Assembly (NCBI RefSeq): GCF_963676685.1
Contig: NC_092354.1
Location: forward strand, 11,104,746-11,168,745
Direction: 5' to 3'
Origin: Mytilus edulis
Lineage: Eukaryota > Mollusca > Bivalvia > Mytilida > Mytilidae
Length of the DNA stretch: 64,000 nt
The position numbers and the translations under genes were made by a program. The notes under the pieces are model-generated. The model saw nothing but the letters and a program-made list of their open reading frames with translations, was not told the origin of the DNA and made no database searches. Below, one piece after another: positions 32,401-44,400 of this stretch (position 1 is the stretch's first letter; every line of letters starts with the position of its first letter).

Positions 32401-35400
32401 AGTTGTCTCATCGGCACTCATACAACATCTTCTTATATCTATTATAGGCACTTTGTCCTGTTGAAATTGATTTGCCTTGTTTAATGTTGCAATTTTATGT
32501 TTGATAGAACATATATATTGGTACTGATCCCAATTGACGAGAGTTGATTCTACACACAAAATAAGATATATAGTTATACGTGATTATTTCGAAAGAAAGT
32601 ATTTAACTGCATTAGCAGCAGTCTAGTTAAATAACTATACATATATAGATGAGTGCACAATTACCCATTATGATTGCGATAGTAAATTTATACTGTATAT
32701 AGAAAGTTGCAACTGGGTATGTTTCCGGAGAAAAACTTGCGTTCTTAATTTGGTAGCATAATACTGTTACAGTAACTATAAGGTTAACCTACCGAATTAG
32801 ACTGGTCACCGGGTTTGTATTTACATAAGCAATACGACGGGTACCGCACGTGTAGCAGGGACTGCATAGCCTGTTAGAGCACCTGTAATCACCATCAGAA
32901 CACTTCGTGGTGTTTGTGTTACTCAGTCTTTAGTTTTTTTTATTTAGTATTTTGCGTACTGTTGTTTGTTTATTGGGATTTTCTTGTTTTGTCATGGCAT
33001 TGTAAAAAAAACCGGCCAATTGTGATATAGCCGACAATAACCACTGACTATCAGTCTCTTGGTGTGGGACAGGCATCTCTATCACGTGGCACGGGTTGAC
33101 TTGAAAGCCTATGCTTCTTTATAAGGACAAATAGTTTATATAATATAATTGAGTACGCCAGACGCGCGTTTCGTCTACATAAGACTCATCAGTGACGCTC
33201 ACTGTTTTATAAGGCAAATAAAACAATAGTAAATCAAACTTACTATATTTGCATGTATCTATTGACCAGTAATAATCATCTATTGGGCACGTACATTTCT
33301 CAGATTTACAGATCAAATTCCTCATACAGTCGCTTGACGATGAACAAGAATCATTTATGGAAGCCACTACAAAATATAGATGTGATAATAATGTACATAG
33401 AAAAATATTTCCAACAATGAAATTTCGGCCGTACTTTGACCTATAACTGTTTACTATTTACAAATTTTGATTTGGATGGAAAATTGTCTCATTGAAACTC
33501 TTATCACTCATTACTATTTATCTAAAGTGTTTTAAACTTTTACTATAACAGTTTACTACAGATGTCATTGCATTGTTTAGGGTCTTTTCACTGTTCTGTA
33601 TTGTATTTTTTCTGGTTATTATGTTTCTTCTTCCGCTAAAGGTGTAGGTCCAGTAAGACCCCTTTTTGGCCCCAAAAAATACAAGTTTTACCAAATTGTT
33701 AAAATGAAAAACTGTTAGCTATTCATTGGTAAGTAGTATACTTCTGTTTCATATAGCTTGCTGTTTGGTGTCAGCCAAGGCTCCTTGGTAAATGCCGTAC
33801 CTTGGCCTATAATGGTTTACTTTTTTTATAAATTGTTACTTGGATGGAGAGTTGTCTCATTGGCACTTATATCACATCTTATTATATCTATTTGGGTATT
33901 TGGGGCTGTTTTTTTACAATACAATACACATTTATCGGGTACTATAGCATCATTTAGTCATGTTAAATTACTGAAATCTTCACAATAATAGCATTTGAGT
34001 TAATTTTTAGACGGTTTTCGTCTTAAATGGAAATGGCCGCAATCGTGTTCATTCTTAATATTTAAATCTAAGTTGTATTTGATGATAATACACAAGATAG
34101 ATAAATGTTGAGGATGAATGCAGATGCGTCCACTTTCATTTTTGACCCAAAAAAACATCTGAAAAATGTCATATTATGGCATATTTGATAGATTTTTAAT
34201 GTCTAAGCTAGAACTAGAGCGTCTTTAATAACTAAGTCAGTCCAAATCTTTCACATAAACTAATTGAATCTAATAAAGTAGACACTTGTCGTCTGTTTAT
34301 GTAGTTCATATGCACTTCTCGTTTCTCGTTTTTATTTGGAGAGTTTGACAATGGAAAGTTGTCTCATTGGCACTCATACAACATCTTCATGTATCTACTT
34401 AATTTTTTAAAAAGTGTCCAAAATCTTTCATCAGATGAACCTGAAATTTTAGGCCAAAATCGGCCCTTCCTACTCCTTTGTTTCGTTCCCCGTTTCGTGA
34501 CTTTGTTAGATTTTTTGCATATGATTTCAAACAGTTATTGCACTTTTGAGACTGACCCCGTTTAGTCGAAGACTTTTTATTGTAAGAGTGTTTTGACCGA
34601 AGCGATACGAGAACTCCATTAAGAGAGATATTTTCCCTTCTGTAATATCTAAATTTATAGTATGAGTGGAAAGTGATAGAAACCTAAGATATATTGATTT
34701 GATGTCCTTGGTTTATTTAAACAAAATTGAGACCAAGAACAAAGATCAAGGTCATATTCTAAATGTTTACTTTTCCTTGTTCCATGATCTCCTCTCTCAC
34801 TTTTAAAGATACGTTTCAAAGAACGAGTCCACAATATTTGCCTAATTGTAATTAAGATATGATCATTTGGTATTAACCAATCCAATGACTTGTTATAGGA
34901 GTTATTGTCCCTGAAATGATTTTATTTGAGGTTAGTTTATTATTACTCAAACTTGGTACATGATAAAGCCATAGGGTCTTTTGCAAACTGTTGACTGACA
35001 TATGACCTTGAATATATCATCCGGAGGTGACCTTAAATAAACCTGAAGTTGCCATTTTTTAAACAAGTTCGTGGAAAATTTCTAAACAAATAAATATTTT
35101 TTTAATGCATATATAAACCTATCATTTGAGACAGGAAATGAACTTCAATGAACCGGAAGTACATATCATCTCTTTTATTACAGACAAAAGTATAAAGAAA
35201 TCATATATTTCTGAAATCAGAGTAAATAAAGCTATCCTATGAGAGCAGATGTGACTTTTTTTAAACTGAAAATAGAAAATTATCTCATTTATTTTAAAGA
35301 TATAGAATTTATTAAATGATTCAGTATGAAGAAACTTCTGCTTCGACGCCAACAGTAATTTTGTGTTAACCAGAGATAGTTTCTTGTTAATAATTCAGAA

Positions 35401-38400
35401 AATTTATGTTAATCTCTATTTATAATTGTTTTGCGTTAAATTCATAAGGCTAATTTACAAGTGTGTTTTTAGTTCTCTACATATATTTATTTAGAAAATT
35501 AATTATACCGAGAAGAATTTGGGAAATCGTCAACTGCACAATGGAGCGAAAATCCATCTCGATTATTTTGTTCCTTTTCTAAAGTTTTGCTCAATCTTAA
35601 TTACATTGCCTAAGCAAAGAAAACAAGCAAGCCAACCACACCTGTAAACGACAAGCATTAGGAAAACAGCTCTTATGACGTTTTACTAGTACATTTAAGT
35701 ATGTGTTGTAGAGTTAGACAGAAACCGAAGATGTCTCTGTGACTTAGATTTCCTTAACTGTCCAAAATATATGTTTTAAATGATGAAGTGTGAAAGGAAA
35801 GGATACATTTTATCCTATTGATAAATCAGGTCAAATTTTGACAGAAAATAGAATTGACTTTATCAGTAATGAATACTATTATTACCGAATTGAATGATAT
35901 AGTACCTCAGACACAAAGTATGCAAATATCACCAATCATTCTGACTTCATAAATTTTGTGTTCAAGAGTCCACTTAATAACGACTGTATATGATGAAAAT
36001 TAATCAATTTGCTTATGTGAAAATGCATCACATTTACAATAAAATGAATCACCCCTACAAGGAACAAAAAGTCCAGAGTCATTTCTTATCAGTAAAAATG
36101 ATTCGCATAATGAAAACAGTATAGTGGAATTTGGTTTAATATAAACAAACTGAATAACAAAACCTGTTTTAAGTTATACAACATTAATAATTATGTTAAA
36201 AAAATATAACAGTAGTATACCGCTGTTCGGAAAGATACATTTTTCTGCAAATAAAACCCGTCAACATCTGTTACGTAAATCATGATTCAAGTTCTTTCAT
36301 CAATTGTTTTACAGTAGATATTATGTATTTTTCTTTTTTTATTCAAAATGCATGAATTTGTCGTATTTAATTTTGTCATTCTACATTAGAAATTTATAAA
36401 CGGACACAGGAAAATGGTATTGCAGGATAAGCACATTAAATATATACTGAGCATGGTTACTTTTATTAAATAAAATATTTGCAGGGATTTTAATTAAAGG
36501 GCACACCGTATATTAATTTTACTGAAAAGGATTAAATGGTAAAAAAAATATTTATAAGTTTGGTTTTTTTTTGTTTTTTTTTCAATATAATATCGGAAAT
36601 TCAAAGTATAAAGCTTGAGACATAACTTTTAAAATTGGTATTATATCTTTTTCAGATCGGATTGAAATTTTCTATGATATTACTGCTTACGGTTGTGGTG
36701 ACTACAAACTAAATCACGATTGCATATTGAATCGCCATAACAGCATGTTTCACAAAGTAAGTGTTTTTCTTCTTCTGTACTTCGACCAAGGACATTGGAT
36801 TGCAAACGATTTGTGCACATCTGAAATAATGTAAGTAAGAAAAAAAATTATCTTGATGCGAGAAATATGCATATTAGTGGTATGTCTAAACACTCACACA
36901 AATGTTTGAACCTGTCATTTTGTTTATTTGCATTTCCAATACTAGTAGCCTGTTATCCAATGTTTGTCAATTTTTGAAAATTGGTTCTGATCAATACGGT
37001 AAACCATGCCATAGTGGTAGTACTGACTACAGACATTTTTACATTGAAAACCATGACTTTTAACAGACACTTTTTCACGACTGAATATCATACTGTTACC
37101 CTTATATTTCGTTTCTGCTTAGGTTGCCGTTTTATCGATTATTACTTCGAATTTCTTTCTTAATAATACATCTCCTATCTTATTAATTGACTTACTGTTG
37201 AACGCTTACATCCAAGGTCAAAAAGTGTTTTATTGAGCGTTGCCTGATATTTCTGCATAAAACAAACCTAAAGAAAAGAGGTGTAAGATACCGCAAAATG
37301 GTGTTTTGATCAAGTTCGTATTGCATGTGAAATACATTGCGTTTCGTTTCCATAAACAACGAATAATAGCAAATTATCAGTTGTGACAACCTATCAATTT
37401 TAAGTTATTTTATATCAATATGAATTGTTGGTCCTCAGTGCTCTTCATTTTCGTACTTGATTTGGCCTTTTAAACATTTTTTTTATTCGAGCGTCACTGA
37501 TGAGTCTTTTGTAGACGAAACGCACGTCTTGCGTAAATATAAAATTTTAATCCTTGTTTCTATGATGAGTTTATTTACAATCATGAACAACATCATTATC
37601 ATACGAATTTTAATTTGTTTGCATACTACAATCATCACGATGTATATGCATGGAATGACTTTTATTGGTAACAATATTGTATTGGCACAAATCTTCGAAA
37701 ATTTTAAACATAGAAACTCAACATGAAGCAATGATTCGAGCTACTTTTGTTTTAAAAATCGAGAGATTCCTCAAAATACTTTTTTTTACTAAATACAGCA
37801 TTTTAAAGCAAGTGCTGATTCAGGATTAAGGATTTCCGCTTATGGTAGATTGCATATTAGATGTCCTGAAATGTTGTCATACAAAAGTAATTGCAAATTA
37901 CGATCAATTAGAATCATTTTAAGACTTGATATATCGAGATGTCTGCAAAACATCGTAATCAAAGAAGGACGATAATAGAACAAAAACTGTCTAAACAAAA
38001 TACATGTTTTCCCTTGAACTATGTACCCCTAACCCAAAATCATAACATCGATACAGCCGTTGCTAAAGATCAATGAGAAATTGGAGTCCATTCAGAATAT
38101 AGGCAAGTTTCTACAATTTGATTTTGTCCTGAAGAAAAAGTAATAATAATACAATTTCATTGCGCATTCAAAAGTAAGATTTTATTGCGAAGAAAGATAA
38201 GATTTAATTTGATAAAATAAAATTCACTTTTACCATATTTACCTCATTCGTTGCACACGTTATATTTCGATTGCATTTATCAACACTCTCAACACCACTA
38301 CAGAATAGACATTGAAGCTTGTGGTCTATATTAAATGACAAATTGTAAAATAATGGATAAGGAAAGATGAACAGATGTAAAATGGAGCATTTTGTTTTAT

Positions 38401-41400
38401 AGAAGGAACAACAGTAAACAGTAGATTTCGATATTTGAATAAATAAAAGAAATGTTCAAATCAATTACTAAGCTCGTCACCTTAGAAGAATAGTTCTAAA
38501 CAAAATATCAGTAAAATTGAGAATGGAAATGGGAATGTGTCAAAGAGACAACAACCCTACCATATAACAGACAACAGCAGAAGGTCACCAATAGACCACA
38601 TAGCATATAACAATTGGAAAAAAAAATGCAAAACACGTGAACGTGGGTTTGTTGTTTAATCTTTTTTTTTTACTTGAACTGTTCAAGAAAGAAAAGGTCA
38701 TGCACTATGATATGAATAAAGACAATATAGCTTCCCTGTGTGCATTCAAAAATCGAATCTAAAATTACATTTCCCTTTCTTTCATGGCAGAATATATCTT
38801 ATCAAATCCTATATTCATTTCTTACCAGTACTGTCGTCATCGCAGGTTGTATGGGCATTACATACACTTTCATCACAACAACGGTGACATAATATGTGTC
38901 CTCGATCTCCTGATCGTCTTCCAAATACCACGCCTAAACTGTTTTTTCGACAAAGCTTAAATACATATGATTTTCATTAAATTTGTTTGTATTTAATTGA
39001 AATACGTGTATTTATATAAGTGGTAGAGTTAACAAATACTATCAATGACTAAATATTAATTCCAAACGAACTCTGAGGTAAATTTACTAGCGGAAATTTG
39101 TATAATTCGATTTAAAGGGCTCGACCATTAAATCGCGTTATCAGAGGAAGACCAGCAAGTTCGTTAGCAGGTCAAAGCAGACGCGCATGTCTAAATTTAT
39201 TACACTACTTATCAATTAACTGCTCTTGCACTCTCATCACAAATATTGCAAACGCTATCTTCAAGGATTTATATTGATCTAAGGTCAGACTATTGATTGC
39301 GTAAACCCCTGAGGGTTTACGCAGTATATATTGGACGATATATGTAGTCTTTCGGAACACCGGATGTTATTCGGAATACATCTGTCCTTTCTATTGCCAC
39401 CTTTCATATACATGCGCAATAGCTTATCAATTGACCTGTTGAATAAGCATTAGCATCATGAGTTGCTATAGAGATGCAAAATTTATCATGACACAAGCTA
39501 TGTTAATGAGCATTTGAATACTTCCTTGCACGCAATTGCAAGCTGCTAATATTTACCTTACATATATCCGTAATAATTATTTTAATTAGAGTCAAACGTT
39601 GAAACCTGGTTCCCAGCTGTGTTAATTCATGAGATAAGATTTCATGTAAACAAGCAATGACATAACAAATTAAATGTGCCGCTTTAATAACGATTGATAA
39701 CCTTAAAATTAATCATGCATGCAATTTAAGCAAACTTAACAGGATCGACGTTAAGATATCAAATTTTTTTTATAGACACCGAATGATGATAGATGTAGAC
39801 AGAGATAACCAATAATAATTTCTATCATATATGGTCAGGGAACAGATTATCTAACTATATGTTCCTATTGTAATTTTAAAGGCTCTTCAAAATGTTCGTA
39901 AAAATAAAAATAAATAATTATTATTTCTTGAAGACGATCAGATGATGAATTTTCGGTTTTAATATATATTAAGTACGACAATGTAAAATAGTGCAAGGGG
40001 ATTTTGAGCCATCTCACGGATCAGTGTAGGCTACACAGTACCCCCAAATGAACAGTATAAAACTATCCAGCAAGAGAGAAAAAGATGGGTCAATATAGAA
40101 AAATTGACAAGGCAACTTCAGTTCAATTTCAATATATACAAGTCATGTATTATTATATAGATTATTCTAATGAATAAGTCATATGTCAGAGGGAATATCT
40201 TTTTAAATATGGCAGGAAAAACAATTAGACAACTCTCCATGAAGTGTTAGACACAGTGTAGTCAAAGTTAGCAGTTACATGTATACTATACATGTAACTG
40301 CTAACTTCAAACCAGAAACAAAAAGCAAATATGAACTGCACCAAAAAAAGACAACCACCAAACAACATGCTTCTTACTTGGAACATTCAGAAAATATCTT
40401 CAAAGCGAGTTAACATTTTTAATAAGTTTTTGTTTTTAACAAAAGCGTTTTGCCATCTAAAACTTTTAAGAGCAGAAAGCACACAACTTAAAATTGCCAA
40501 TGCTTACTACCCTAAGCATCACAAAAATCTTGCAGAGCAGGTGTAAAGATATTAATAATGATCAATATCAAGCCATTGTTCAAATAACCATGAACATATC
40601 AAATTTTATAAAAAAAAAAAAACCACCACAGCTATTTACAGGTTCACGTACTGCATTTCTTGAACACAAGTAATCATCAATTAATTACATTTCTTCACAT
40701 TTGTAATTGAACTTTAGCCTAAAATAGTAACTCTTATAAAAAACCAGCACCTTAAAATGGAACATCCAGTGGTTGACTCAGCATATTGTCTTTCGGGAGA
40801 GAGAAGAAACAAATATTCCTTGGTCGTGGGCAATGATTCCTTAATGCGGGGATCACACATTGCCGATTATTGCTCCCGTTTGAGATCAGACAGCAATACG
40901 ACACGAAAAGTGAAAAAGTCGGATTACTATCCTCAATATCTGGAATGTCCTATCATTGTCTGAACGCAGTCGTTTAAATTCGTAACAGATAGGCTACGGG
41001 TCGGGAATGGTCTTGATAGTTCGGCGAAGCACCCCGACATTTAGGTGCGTCCCGTAACATTCGGGGAAACTCAGCCGACTTTGTCTAGCCGGATGACAAG
41101 CGTGACTATGTCGTGGCAGATTCTGCTGTATCGGATAAAAATTCTAACACTGTTCTGTGTTTTCTGGACGGTGTCCTGTGGAACGGGAATGATCTGGAGA
41201 AATTTTTCATTGATGTTTTTCTGCCGATTGAGTCCAGATTGCATCCAGATCTAGTCGATTTCAAACCGTCTTTGCAGAAATCGTTCCGGAACAGTCCTGT
41301 TATTAATACGAAATTCGCCAATGATACCCACCTCAGAGTCCCGACAATTACAGAATACAATACGACTGAGACCAGAAAAAGACGTTTGCAATGAGATAGA

Positions 41401-44400
41401 GAGGATCGTGATAGAATTCCGTTCCGACAGTACCTGATCATCCCGAGTATGTCGACAGTTTTCGAACGGATAACTTCTGTCAGCGTCGGTTCACTGTCTG
41501 GTCACTGTCTGATCTCTGTCGGATTACATTCGGTAGAATCGGGTGACCAATTCGGTCGAATTTTACTTTGCGAAAGATACAAATCGGATTAGAAGCGGAT
41601 TGAGAACGCGATTATCGTGAATAAATTCTCTTGGAAACAGTTGAATATCGACGCTTCCTGAACAATATCTGATCGTTGTCGTGATTAATTAATTAAAGTT
41701 TGAATTTCCTTCCACGATTCATAGGATCTTGATCAGACTTTTGACAAATTTTAATTGGGAATGGTCCTGTCAAGGACGGCAGTAAAAATCGTGAATGTGT
41801 GATCACAGCTTTAGCGAAAGTATATCAACCCACATTGAATTGTAATTTCATTAAGTAAACAATCAATGTCAGTTTTTAATTCTTATACCACAATAATTAT
41901 ATAAAACAATACATCTTAAGTAAACAATTATCTAATTTTTAATACCAAACAAGCATTTGGGTTTACGATTGCATTTCTTTTTTTAAAGAAAGCAACTTGT
42001 TTAACTTATTATACACATGATTACTTGATACCCACCCAGCCTCTCCCTTTTATTTTCGATACTGCTGTTTTTGTTCTTATTTTACAGATTTATGTGTGTT
42101 GTCTGTACATATACTTCAACTTTAAAGAAAACCTGTCACGGCTTCTGGATTTGTTTGTGTTTATGTAAACACAATTAACCGTGCTACGACCTGGTGAAGT
42201 GATAATGTTTGACAATAATAATGCACTGACCAAAGATGATTTTATGACCGTCTGTTGCCAGAGGTCATGAACGGCGGACTTCATAGGCTGCACCAGTACC
42301 GATAAACTTGATTTATTATTATTTAATTTAGAACATTAATCCATTTCTTCATTTACACTTCAAACGTAGTTTTTCATGTTGATTTTGGACATCTGTTGCC
42401 AGGGTTCAATTCAGCACACTATTAATTCATAATTTCATTACATTTTAGTTTTATTTCAATTTTAATTTGAAGATTTGATTTATAATTTTAATTTACGGTT
42501 ACCCAAAGACCCTTTGTTCATGGGTTGGTAACCGACAGAAGCTGTGATCTTACTTCGCCAATAAATATATATTATAATAACATGTGTTATCTCTTATAAC
42601 TATCAAAAGTAACCAAACAAACGGTTAGTAAACAAGTGTCATATTTCCGATTTTAAACGTTGTCCAAAGATATAACTTTTAAAATTGACAACAATTGGTA
42701 AAATGCAGCATAAATTGTGTTAATATACATCATCATATAACATTAAATTAAACGATAAAATAACCGAAAAAAATCTTTCGATTGCAGACTATGCAATAAG
42801 AAAGCCAAAACCTTTGACATTTCAACGCAAAAAGAATCAATTGCAACTAATTATTACACCGTCTAGCCTATAGTTATGTTCAGATGAAACAGAATAAAAA
42901 AGGCTTGCTTTCAATTTCGATATATTGAATATAGTAGGTTCGCATTTAAGATAAGTTTCCGCTTATAACTCACATAAAACCTTTTTTATTCGTGGTCCAA
43001 GATATTCAAATATTAAAAAAATTGTATCATTTCTGTTGATTAAAAGGAGAATGACAAATGCATTGCAGAAAATAGAATACAAAAACGTAGCTGATGAACT
43101 CATGTGCTCTGGAAGGGGGAATATCTAATGTTGATTTTATATTTCGTGAATTTATATCGGATAGTTTTAGCCATTGCTCGACAGCTTTCTTGACACCTCT
43201 TTATAGCAAAATCATACTGATTTTCATTAAGATATATTGTTTTGTGAATTTATAGGAATAAATTTATTAAATCATTCACAGGACAAATACATGTTACATT
43301 TAAAAAAATGTTACAAAAATATCAAAATATCAATTATACATACTATTTCATTTCATAATAATAACTTTAGATAGATATAGGAAGATGTGGTGTCAGTGCC
43401 AATGAGACAACTTTCCATCCAAATAACAATTTATAAAAGTAAACCATTATAAGTCAATGAACAGCCTTCAACATGGAGCATTGGCTCACACCGAACAACA
43501 AGCTATAAAGGGCCCCAAAATTACTAGTGTAAAACCATTCAAACGGGAAAACCAACGGTCTTATCTATATAAAAAACGAGAAACGAGAAACACGTATAAA
43601 TCACATAAACAAACGACAACTACTGTATATCAGATTCCTGACTTAGGAAAGGTATACATTTGCAGCGGAATTAAACGTTTTAATGGTACCAAACCTTCTC
43701 CCTTTTTCTGAAACATTAGTATAACATCACAAAATACAAAAATACGATAAAATATCAATTGGAAGGATTAACTCAATCAAAAAACGTAAATTAACAGATG
43801 TATGTTTCATTATATAATAAATTTTGACTGGCTTACAGCAATCTTACAAAATGCATTGTATCATTCATGATGATACACATTTCCTCCACAATAAAGTGCA
43901 CAGTTAAATAAAAGAAAAACTTATTAGTATCCGTGTTTTCATAATCAAAACATAGTGCAAAATATGTAATTTCAAGTATTTTATGCTTCTTTTATTAATT
44001 TCTTAGGGTTGTAAAAGCGTTGACCATGTTTACAGTTTTAAAAAAGAGGGACAAAAGATGCAAAAGGGAAGGTCAAACTCTTAGATCGAAAGCAAACTGA
44101 CAAACCCATGGCTAAAAAAAAAAAAACAGCCAAATAATAGTACACAAGACACAACACAGAAATCTAAAGACTAGGCAACACGAACCTCACCAAAAACTGG
44201 GGGTGATCTCAGTTGCTCAGAATAAATGTAGTCCCGCAAAATGTACTTCAGTCAATGCTTTTACACCACTATGAATTTACAAAAAGACTCATTTAAATCT
44301 TAAATGTTTTCCACCAGATGATTCATACTCAGAAAAATTAAGTTGTGTGTTATTGTTCTCATGTTTGTAAATAATCTTATAACAATGACTAAGACATGAA

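Larger units (their letters stand above)
30284..33366 (-). other. Four EB-like six-cysteine modules, one per exon
   Basis: Exons 33366-33244, 32259-32140, 31318-31193, 30412-30284. All share C-x5-C-x5-C-x4-C-x-C-x10-12-C with D/E before the second Cys and a Trp before the last (for example [22 protein letters not shown]). All are phase 1-1 exons, so they can be added or lost without breaking the frame. The spacing fits the EB module rather than a standard EGF repeat. Confidence 0.72.

Noticed and set aside
33119-33367. EB module 1 open frame read as an 82-aa gene
   Set aside because: Only the part up to the GT donor at 33243 is exon; the remainder is intron with a family C repeat.
41106-41441. 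Overlapping 111- and 93-codon frames on opposite strands
   Set aside because: Lie in the CG-rich TIR element where stop codons are rare; no domain pattern in either.
42090-42560. Possible LTR or other element around TGTTGCCAG repeats and GGTTACCCAAAG...GGTTGGTAACC
   Set aside because: No matching ends or target duplication found, so it could not be delimited.
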